Shown: positions 1-5,310 of the stretch, one piece after another
Numbering within the stretch: position 1 is the stretch's first letter
Layout of the letters: the number at the start of each line of letters is the position of its first letter
Origin: Bacteroidota bacterium
Lineage (GTDB): Bacteria > CLD3 > SB21
Reading direction: 5' to 3'
Assembly (NCBI GenBank): GCA_020438245.1
Contig: JAGQUY010000330.1
Location: forward strand, 1 to 5,310
DNA length: 5,310 nt
Translations under genes and position numbers: made by a program
Notes under the pieces: model-generated
The model's database searches: none
What the model saw: only the letters and a program-made list of their open reading frames with translations
Told to the model about the DNA's origin: nothing

Positions 1-32
1 ATCCAGCCGGATTTTATCCCTCCTGCTTATGC

Positions 33-38
33 GGGAGG
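33..38 (+). promoter_or_regulatory. Ribosome binding site supporting the ATG at 46
   Basis: GGGAGG lies 7 bases before the ATG at 46 and is a good match to the 16S anti-Shine-Dalgarno sequence. It favours this start for the phosphatase although the reading frame has no stop between base 1 and 46. Another ATG at 41 is out of frame. The 15 upstream codons could still be coding if the gene begins outside the window. Confidence 0.5.
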
Positions 39-45
39 CTATGCA

Positions 46-1980
46 ATGCGTGCCGGAACGTGGCCTGCCGTTCTGGTTGCCAATGTGATAGGAATGGTAT
101 CCATCCTGGCGCTTGCCACTTCTCTGCGACTGGTTCACAGCCTTATCTTCTTCAGACGGAAGAAAAACACCCAAACCTATTTTAACCTATTTGTTTTCTT
201 CGGAGTCTTGACCATTGTCTCGGCCACGCTAACCGGCCGTCCGCTCCGATATGATCCCAAGGCGAATCACGTGCTGACGTTTGTGTTGCTACTGATTACA
301 ACCGGGCTGCTTGGCGTAAATGCGTTGCGGGTTGGATGGGTTGCTGTGCTCAATCGCAGACAGAAGTTCTTTACGTTTCTCGCCGGACTCCTTTTTATTT
401 TTCTTAACTCCGGCTTGCTGGCGCTGCCCATCGGGAGCGGAGTTACGCTCTCTGACATGGTGGAGTCGTATTCCATTGCCGCCGGGGCATTTTTGTTTCT
501 GACGACCATTTTCATATTCGCCTATACGGTAACGACCACGGTGAATTCGCTGCTGCACCTGCCCGCTGCCGCGATCTATGACAAAAGGGTCAAGGAAATC
601 AATTCCATCTATACCTTGAGCCGGGCCATTATTTCCGTTTTCGATTTCGAAAAGATTATCATCGCGGTAACCGACTTGGTTTGTGAGGCAACCAATTCAA
701 ATGCCTGCTGGGTTGAAATCAGCCGGGAAAAAAATCCTTCCAAAAGGGAGGACTTCCGCTTTGTGGGTCTGAAAACACGCCCGCCTTTTCACGTCCATTT
801 TCTTGAAGTCAGCTCCAAGAAATATCTGAGCGGTGACAAACTATCCAAGATGATTCCCTCCAATGACCTTGACTACTTGCACTATCTTCACCCGCTGGTT
901 GATTGGATTCTGGCGAACCAAAAGCCCGCTGTCCTGAGCCAGGTTAAAAGGGACAAGATGACCAGAGATTTGATCAAAACGCCGATCGAATCGATTGCCG
1001 CAATTCCCCTGGTTACAACAGAGGGATTCGCCGGAATTATCTATGCGGTCAAATCGATTGCGTTCGGATTCGATCAGGACGATGTCGCGACAATTTCAGC
1101 TTTTGCCAACCAAGCGGCTGTGGCCATTGAAAACACAAGGCTGGTCAAGGCATCATTGGAAAAAGAACGACTGCAGGAAGAACTTCGAATTGCCCACGAA
1201 GTTCAAATGCGCCTTATCCCCCAGGAAACACCCAGAATCACGAACGATAAGGTGAGGTTGGATGTAAGTGCGATGACCATTCCGGCCAACGAGGTGGGGG
1301 GGGACTACTACGATTTCATAAAGTTAGAGGAATGGCGAACAGGCATCGTTGTTGCTTACGTCTCCGGAAAAGGAACCTCAGCAGCATTTTACATGGCCGA
1401 GATCAAGGGTATTATTCAGGCGCTGGCAGGCATTTATAAAAGGCCTAAAGAGCTCCTTGTCGCCGTAAACGAAGTGTTGTTTGGCAGCATGGACCGAAAA
1501 TCTTTTATTACGCTTATCTACGTGGACTACGATCTCTCCAAGAACCAGTTGACCTTTGCGCGGGCAGGCCACTGTCCGTTGTTGCATGTTCAAGCCGGCG
1601 GTCATGAATTCGCCCGTCCGAATGGCATCGGTTTGGGACTCGACGGCGGTTCCCATTTCAGAAATTCTATTGAGGAGCAGACTATCACGATAGAACCGGA
1701 CGACGTATTCGTGTTGTACTCGGACGGTCTGGTTGAAGCAAGAAGCAGCCAGAACGAAGAGTTTGGCGACGAACGCCTGCAACAGGTGGTTCAGGCGGTA
1801 CGACATTTGGATGCGGAGGCAATTCGTAGTGCCATTCTGCAGGCCGTCGAACGCTTTGCAAGCGCAACAGGCATCCACGATGATTTGACATGCGTCGTTC
1901 TCAAAACGAAACCCCTGGAACAGCCCGTGGAGCGGCGTTTGCCGTCCTCTTCGGTATTAAGTGATCGAATGCAGACTTAA
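46..1980 (+). CDS. Membrane-anchored GAF and SpoIIE/RsbU-type PP2C serine phosphatase
   Basis: This is the likely signal-input phosphatase of a partner-switching module, expected to dephosphorylate the STAS protein encoded next. The N-terminus has about five hydrophobic segments (near residues 8-30, 45-62, 76-101, 108-128 and 144-166), so it sits in the inner membrane with a cytoplasmic C-terminus. Residues about 185-362 form a GAF-like sensor domain ending in the typical AFANQAAVAIENTRL helix. A charged helical linker (366-393, KERLQEELRIAHEVQMRL) leads into the PP2C domain (about 400-625). That domain has GGDYYD (D420, D423), SGKGTSAA (440-447), AGHCPLL (from 507), YSDGLVEA (D560) and HDDLT (D612, D613). 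The residue before VSGKG, normally Asp, is Tyr438, so activity is uncertain. An eight-G run covers codons 417-420. The start at 46 is chosen for a GGGAGG ribosome site 7 bases upstream, but the frame stays open to the window edge, so the true start may be further left. The family call is firm; the ligand and partner are inferred. Confidence 0.9.
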   Translation: MRAGTWPAVLVANVIGMVSILALATSLRLVHSLIFFRRKKNTQTYFNLFVFFGVLTIVSATLTGRPLRYDPKANHVLTFVLLLITTGLLGVNALRVGWVAVLNRRQKFFTFLAGLLFIFLNSGLLALPIGSGVTLSDMVESYSIAAGAFLFLTTIFIFAYTVTTTVNSLLHLPAAAIYDKRVKEINSIYTLSRAIISVFDFEKIIIAVTDLVCEATNSNACWVEISREKNPSKREDFRFVGLKTRPPFHVHFLEVSSKKYLSGDKLSKMIPSNDLDYLHYLHPLVDWILANQKPAVLSQVKRDKMTRDLIKTPIESIAAIPLVTTEGFAGIIYAVKSIAFGFDQDDVATISAFANQAAVAIENTRLVKASLEKERLQEELRIAHEVQMRLIPQETPRITNDKVRLDVSAMTIPANEVGGDYYDFIKLEEWRTGIVVAYVSGKGTSAAFYMAEIKGIIQALAGIYKRPKELLVAVNEVLFGSMDRKSFITLIYVDYDLSKNQLTFARAGHCPLLHVQAGGHEFARPNGIGLGLDGGSHFRNSIEEQTITIEPDDVFVLYSDGLVEARSSQNEEFGDERLQQVVQAVRHLDAEAIRSAILQAVERFASATGIHDDLTCVVLKTKPLEQPVERRLPSSSVLSDRMQT

Positions 1981-1995
1981 AGGGTAAGATATGCC

Positions 1996-2024
1996 TTGCA
2001 ATAAAAACAGATTTCATTTAACAT
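1996..2024 (+). promoter_or_regulatory. Candidate sigma70-like promoter for the STAS and kinase genes
   Basis: TTGCAA (1996-2001) and TAACAT (2019-2024) are separated by exactly 17 bases, each matching the sigma70 consensus at 4 of 6 positions. They lie in the 93-base gap between the phosphatase stop and the STAS start, which is AT-rich compared with the flanking genes. Transcription would start near 2031, about 40 bases before the STAS ATG. I saw no terminator hairpin in the gap, so read-through from the phosphatase is also likely. Matches of this quality arise by chance, and the host's promoter consensus is unknown. Confidence 0.3.
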
Positions 2025-2073
2025 AGCCCGTTACGTCTTTGATTTTTCATCCAAAAAAGATCAGGAAAGTTTC

Positions 2074-2436
2074 ATGAGTAGTTTCGAGGTTATTCGCAAG
2101 GACAATATCGACGTGTCGGTCCTGTACCTGAAAGGGTACTTGGACGCCCACACGTATCCCAACTTCGAAAATGAATTGCAGAAACTGGTCGACGAACGTC
2201 GCTACAAAATTATCGTTGATTTTCAGGATCTCAATTACATTTCGAGCGCCGGATTGGGCGTCTTTATGGGTTTCATCGAGACCGTCAGGGACAACCAGGG
2301 CGATATCAAACTGTGTTCGATGTCACCGAAAGTGTTCAAGGTGTTTGACCTCCTTGGCTTCCCGACGATTTATCAAATCGTCAAGAATCCAGATGAGGCT
2401 CATGAAAAATTTGAGCGGGGCGATAAGACCGCATAA
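2074..2436 (+). CDS. STAS-domain anti-sigma-factor antagonist (RsbV/SpoIIAA-like)
   Basis: A 120-residue cytoplasmic protein made of one STAS domain, the usual size for this family. It is the phospho-switch of the module: unphosphorylated it should bind the adjacent kinase, and phosphorylated it lets go. The diagnostic segments are YLKGYLDAHTYPNFENEL (18-35), the core strand YKIIVDFQDLNYI (44-56), then SSAGLGVF (57-64). By alignment with SpoIIAA (MDSSGLG) the phosphorylatable serine is S58; the preceding Asp of SpoIIAA is Ser57 here, as in many ISSAGL-type STAS proteins. The C-terminal part, PKVFKVFDLLGF (about 85-97), is also typical. AGGAAAG at 2063-2069 precedes the ATG by 4 bases. The kinase gene starts 16 bases after the stop, so the two are almost certainly co-transcribed. 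Which protein it controls is not visible here. Confidence 0.93.
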   Translation: MSSFEVIRKDNIDVSVLYLKGYLDAHTYPNFENELQKLVDERRYKIIVDFQDLNYISSAGLGVFMGFIETVRDNQGDIKLCSMSPKVFKVFDLLGFPTIYQIVKNPDEAHEKFERGDKTA

Positions 2437-2441
2437 CGGAT

Positions 2442-2447
2442 GGAAAG
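2442..2447 (+). promoter_or_regulatory. Ribosome binding site fixing a GTG start at 2453
   Basis: GGAAAG ends 5 bases before the GTG at 2453. The same reading frame is open back to an ATG at 2171, but that upstream part overlaps the STAS gene and translates to low-complexity, Arg/Ser-rich out-of-frame sequence. The ribosome site plus homology starting at about residue 6 place the kinase start at the GTG. Confidence 0.7.
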
Positions 2448-2452
2448 TCATT

Positions 2453-2878
2453 GTGGCGGAAAATAACGTTTTTACGCTGAACATACCGAGTCGGACCGAC
2501 AACCTGGAAATCATTCGTGATTTTGTAATCACGATTGCCAGGAAGCAGGGGTTTTCGGAAGACTCCATAGGAGAAATTGAACTCGCCGTAGATGAGGCGT
2601 GCGCCAATGTGATCAAGCATGCCTACCACTTCAAGGATGACAAAGAAATTGCGATTCAGGTTGAAACCGACGAAGAACGAATTTCTATCACGATCAGCGA
2701 CGAAGGTCAGGGTTTTGACCCAAGCTCGTTGGAGAGTCCTGAAGAACGCCTTCAGAAACACGCCCGCGGTGGCCTTGGCATTGCCCTTATTCGGAAGGTC
2801 ATGGATGAAGTTACCTTCAATATCCACCCGGGGAACACTCACGTACGCATGGTCAAATACATCCCTCAGGCCAGCTAG
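2453..2878 (+). CDS. RsbW/SpoIIAB-type anti-sigma factor serine kinase (GHKL ATPase)
   Basis: With a GTG start the product is 141 residues, the normal length of single-domain RsbW-like kinases. It should use ATP to phosphorylate the STAS protein encoded just upstream, and hold its target inactive when not bound to that STAS protein. ATP-site motifs are in order: N-box ELAVDEACANVIKHAY (43-58, with E48 and N52 as the expected catalytic and Mg-binding residues), G1 box SDEGQGFD (82-89), and a G2 glycine loop RGGLGIAL (105-112). The early DNLEIIRDFV helix (16-25) matches the dimerisation region of the family. No membrane segment or extra domain is present. The gene follows the STAS gene by 16 bases and precedes the PHP hydrolase gene by 24 bases. 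Family assignment is firm. The target could be a sigma factor encoded elsewhere or a different effector, since HATPase/STAS pairs also regulate other processes. Confidence 0.92.
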   Translation: MAENNVFTLNIPSRTDNLEIIRDFVITIARKQGFSEDSIGEIELAVDEACANVIKHAYHFKDDKEIAIQVETDEERISITISDEGQGFDPSSLESPEERLQKHARGGLGIALIRKVMDEVTFNIHPGNTHVRMVKYIPQAS

Positions 2879-2902
2879 AATCTCAAGTCAAACGGATCTT
2901 GC

Positions 2903-4522
2903 ATGATACCATCCTTTGAATGGGAATGGATCCGGTCCCTTCTTCCGCTTGGACTTCTGTATCCCGAACTGCACTATGCCTTCCGGTACTTGCCGTTCAG
3001 CCGATACCGAATAAGGGAACCCGAAATTATCACGGATGCTCCTTTCCGGATCGCGCCGGATCGTAGCCTGCCCGTCTTGTTGCTCGTCAAAGATGCGGAT
3101 CGATTTCCGATATTTCTTGATCGCCTGGAAGTGAAATTGGAAGCACCAGGATATTCTGAGACCAGATCGTTTGCCGTTTCGACCATCATCGGAGATTCGT
3201 GGTGGCATCGAACGTTCGAAATAGAGTTATCGCCAGACCTGAAGGGACAGACAGTGCATTGCCTTCCGATTGTTTTCTACCGGGTCGGCACGGAACCAAA
3301 AACTGCGGAGGCGGATAATCTGCCGCATACAAGCCACCGTGCGTTTCGAATATTTTGTGCCAAGGAGTCATTTCCCGGATCGGCCGGATGGATTCACGGT
3401 GATTTGCACACCCATTCCAGTTACACCAGTGACCAAATCGAGTTCGGGGCACCACCGGAGGCGATGCTGCAGGTGGCAGCAAGTATCGGGCTTGATTTTT
3501 TTGCGATCACGGATCATTCCTACGATCTGGACGATGAAGAGCACAACTACCTCCGAAACAGTCCTTCCCTCCGAAAGTGGAAGCGATTTCAGGAAGAAGT
3601 CCGATCTCTGAACAAATCTGCCAAGGATGTAACGATCATTCCGGGTGAAGAGGTATCGTGTGCCAATGCGGAAGGACGAAACGTTCATCTGCTCATTTTC
3701 AACGATTCCGGGTATTTTCCCGGTTCCGGTGATTCTGCGGAGAAATGGTTTCATACCGATGCTGAACTGACCATCGAGGATGCACTGGTATTGTCTTCAA
3801 ACACTTCGCTGGTCGTTGCTGCGCATCCCATGGATGAACCGCCGGCTTTGGAACGTTTTTTCCTCAAACGAGGTTCGTGGACCGACGAGGACTGGCGCTA
3901 TCCGCCGCTCCGGCATTATCAGGTACTCAACGGAGTGGACAATAAATCCTTTCACCGCGGTCTGCGGCGGTGGATTGCCGGTCTTCTGGAGGGCCAAAGG
4001 ATATTTATAGCGGCCGGCAGTGATGCACACGGGAATTTTAATCGATATCGCCAGATCGATAAGCCCTTTTGGCGTATAGGCGAAAAAGAGAATTTTCAAC
4101 AGTTTGGACGGATGCGGTCGACCGTATTTCTTCCCGGAAAGCGATCGGTTGCCCTGCTGATTGATGCCCTGAAGAGGGGTCACCTGGTGATCGGGAATGG
4201 TCCGTTTGCGACCGTGTCCATTGCAGACCGCACCGGATCCGAGTACATTGTCGGACAGACTTGCAAAGGCCCTGTCGACCGAGTTATGATAAATGCTCTC
4301 TCGTCACAGGAATTTGGATGGCTCGAAAAGGTGAGGATTTTCAAAGGTCACCTTGGAGGAAAAGAAGAACTTTGGTTTGATGCAAGTCCTAACGCGGAAT
4401 GTTTCAGCAAAACCATGGGCCCGCTTGGCGGATCGGGTGAAGGATATCTGCGTTGTGAAGCGCTGACCAGCAAGGGCTGTTTTTGTTACAGCAATCCCGT
4501 CTGGTTTGTTACCGCTCGATAG
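2903..4522 (+). CDS. PHP-domain metallohydrolase, CehA/McbA-like
   Basis: A 539-residue protein with a central PHP-type metal-dependent hydrolase domain (about 163-430). Visible ligand motifs are HGDLHTHSSYTSD (H169, H171, D177), FAITDHSYD (D204, H205), PGEEVSC (E249), NVHLLIF (H262), AAHPMDEP (H308) and GSDAHGN (D374, H376). This is the full set expected for a di- or trinuclear PHP centre, so it is probably an active phosphoesterase or hydrolase; the substrate cannot be read from the sequence. The first 160 residues look like a beta-rich accessory domain I do not recognise. The C-terminal 110 residues (from GHLVIGNGPFA to CYSNPVWF) match the beta-rich tail typical of CehA/McbA relatives. I see no signal peptide or membrane anchor, so it is probably cytoplasmic. 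The ribosome site before the ATG is weak. The 24-base gap after the kinase gene suggests one transcript. CehA itself is a carbaryl esterase, but that activity should not be transferred. Confidence 0.87.
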   Translation: MIPSFEWEWIRSLLPLGLLYPELHYAFRYLPFSRYRIREPEIITDAPFRIAPDRSLPVLLLVKDADRFPIFLDRLEVKLEAPGYSETRSFAVSTIIGDSWWHRTFEIELSPDLKGQTVHCLPIVFYRVGTEPKTAEADNLPHTSHRAFRIFCAKESFPGSAGWIHGDLHTHSSYTSDQIEFGAPPEAMLQVAASIGLDFFAITDHSYDLDDEEHNYLRNSPSLRKWKRFQEEVRSLNKSAKDVTIIPGEEVSCANAEGRNVHLLIFNDSGYFPGSGDSAEKWFHTDAELTIEDALVLSSNTSLVVAAHPMDEPPALERFFLKRGSWTDEDWRYPPLRHYQVLNGVDNKSFHRGLRRWIAGLLEGQRIFIAAGSDAHGNFNRYRQIDKPFWRIGEKENFQQFGRMRSTVFLPGKRSVALLIDALKRGHLVIGNGPFATVSIADRTGSEYIVGQTCKGPVDRVMINALSSQEFGWLEKVRIFKGHLGGKEELWFDASPNAECFSKTMGPLGGSGEGYLRCEALTSKGCFCYSNPVWFVTAR

Positions 4523-4598
4523 TATAATTGCCGATTGATTTTCTTTCGAAGGTTTGTTAGGTTCTACAGGCAAATTGACCATCCAACCAGTCATGTGA

Positions 4599-5310
4599 AT
4601 GTTGATAACGGGACCTTCGGAGCGTATTTTTATTGATTCAGTTTTGCCCGGAGACAAGTCCATTGCCCACCGCGCCGCTATTCTGGCTGCGATCAGTAAA
4701 TCCCATTGTACGTTGCGGAATTTTTCCACCGGACAGGACTGCCGGCAAACGTTGACAGTTTTAGGCGGTCTCGGGGTTCCGATTCATCAGGAAGGTACTG
4801 AGGTTAACATCGAAGGCGTCAGCTTACAGGGACTGTGTGCTCCCGTGGCACCGCTGGACTGTGGCAATTCGGGTACGACAACACGGCTGTTGGCGGGAGT
4901 GCTCGCTGGTCAACCTTTCAAGAGCAGTCTTCACGGTGATGAATCTCTTTCCGGCAGGCCCATGCGACGGATTACGGATCCGTTGGAACGAATGGGTGCA
5001 TCGATAAAACTTACGGGAAGTGACCATTTGCCAATGACCATTGATGGACGTTCGCTGCATGGTATAGACTATGAGATTCCCGTGCCGAGCGCTCAAATCA
5101 AGACGGGCATCTTGCTGGCCGGGCTGTTTGCACAGGGTGTGACCAGAGTCAGGGACAGCTTCGGCACGAGAGATCACACCGAGAGACTTCTGCCAAATCT
5201 GTTTTATGAGAATGGTTGGTTGTGCATTTCGGGAGGCAGTTCTTTTTCATTTAAGAGTATGACCATTCCCGGAGACTTTTCGTCTGCCGCGTTTCTTACT
5301 GCGGCCGCCA
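4599..5310 (+). CDS. aroA: EPSP synthase (3-phosphoshikimate 1-carboxyvinyltransferase), 3'-truncated by window end
   Basis: This enzyme transfers the enolpyruvyl group of PEP to shikimate-3-phosphate, the sixth step of the shikimate pathway to chorismate, in the cytoplasm. The first 237 residues, a little over half of a usual 420-440, are in the window with no stop. Conserved parts are PGDKSIAHRAAILAA (17-31; K20, S21 and R25 correspond to K22, S23 and R27 of E. coli), GQDCRQTL, LDCGNSGTTTRLLAG (87-101), LSGRPMRRI (R120), SAQIKTGILLAGL (164-176), RDHTERLLP, and PGDFSSAAF near the edge. The frame has a TGA at 4596-4598, so translation starts at ATG 4599 or TTG 4602. The ATG gives the usual short lead before PGDKS. 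No clear ribosome site precedes it. The residue aligned with E. coli Pro101 is Leu97, and Gly96 is kept (G92). It lies 76 bases after the PHP gene and may have its own promoter. Confidence 0.96.
   Translation, partial: MLITGPSERIFIDSVLPGDKSIAHRAAILAAISKSHCTLRNFSTGQDCRQTLTVLGGLGVPIHQEGTEVNIEGVSLQGLCAPVAPLDCGNSGTTTRLLAGVLAGQPFKSSLHGDESLSGRPMRRITDPLERMGASIKLTGSDHLPMTIDGRSLHGIDYEIPVPSAQIKTGILLAGLFAQGVTRVRDSFGTRDHTERLLPNLFYENGWLCISGGSSFSFKSMTIPGDFSSAAFLTAAA

Noticed and set aside
1378..1878. 166-residue open frame on the - strand opposite the phosphatase domain
   Set aside because: It is fully antisense to strongly conserved PP2C sequence, and its product shows no recognisable motif.
1981..2073. 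Terminator hairpin after the phosphatase gene
   Set aside because: No GC-rich inverted repeat followed by a T run is visible; the short T and A runs here are just part of an AT-rich spacer.
2171..2452. N-terminal extension of the kinase reading frame back to an ATG at 2171
   Set aside because: It lies inside the STAS gene in another frame, gives Arg/Ser-rich nonsense protein, and the family homology and ribosome site both place the start at GTG 2453.
2876..2902. Kinase and hydrolase lie in the same reading frame separated by a single TAG, suggesting a read-through fusion
   Set aside because: The hydrolase has its own ATG, both products match full-length family members, and the 24 bases between show no read-through signal. 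Being in the same frame has a one-in-three chance.
4523..4528. Perfect TATAAT just after the hydrolase stop, possible -10 box for aroA
   Set aside because: No TTGACA-like hexamer lies 16-18 bases upstream (the region reads TCTGGT or similar). A second try, TTGATT at 4535 with TAGGTT at 4558, is only a weak match. A start somewhere in this 76-base gap is possible but not supported.
4304..4729. 141-residue open frame on the - strand spanning the hydrolase end, the gap and the start of aroA
   Set aside because: It is antisense to two recognised coding regions, shows no recognisable motif, and is explained by codon bias in the opposite strand.

Overview
The window is a compact bacterial segment with every gene on the + strand and no RNA genes, mobile elements, CRISPR arrays or long non-coding stretches. 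Base composition looks roughly balanced (by eye, not computed). The wording of the phosphatase (a SGKGTSAAFYMAEIKG-type motif) and of the EPSP synthase resembles proteins I associate with Bacteroidota/Calditrichota/Marinimicrobia-like lineages and other FCB-group candidate phyla. That is an impression of protein style and cannot be confirmed from the window alone.

The layout has two blocks. The first (positions 1 to about 2880) is a three-gene partner-switching signalling module. It starts with a large membrane protein carrying about five transmembrane helices, a GAF domain and a C-terminal SpoIIE/RsbU-type PP2C phosphatase domain. A 93-base gap with a plausible sigma70-like promoter follows, then a single-domain STAS anti-sigma-factor antagonist (RsbV/SpoIIAA type) and, 16 bases later, an RsbW/SpoIIAB-type GHKL kinase/anti-sigma factor. 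In the standard scheme the kinase phosphorylates the STAS protein on a serine, the phosphatase removes that phosphate on a signal, and the free STAS protein then sequesters the kinase and releases its target. No sigma factor gene lies in the window, so the target must be elsewhere or be something else.

The second block is metabolic. Only 24 bases after the kinase gene is a 539-residue PHP-domain metallohydrolase of the CehA/McbA type with a complete set of metal ligands, possibly in the same transcript. After a 76-base gap comes the 5' part of aroA (EPSP synthase, shikimate pathway), which runs off the right edge.

The most notable point is in the phosphatase: the aspartate expected just before the SGKG motif, a metal ligand in SpoIIE-family PP2C enzymes, reads as tyrosine (Y438), while the other metal aspartates are intact. 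An eight-G tract also lies across the first catalytic motif of the same gene. Everything else looks like well-formed members of known families. I do not see a convincingly new system.
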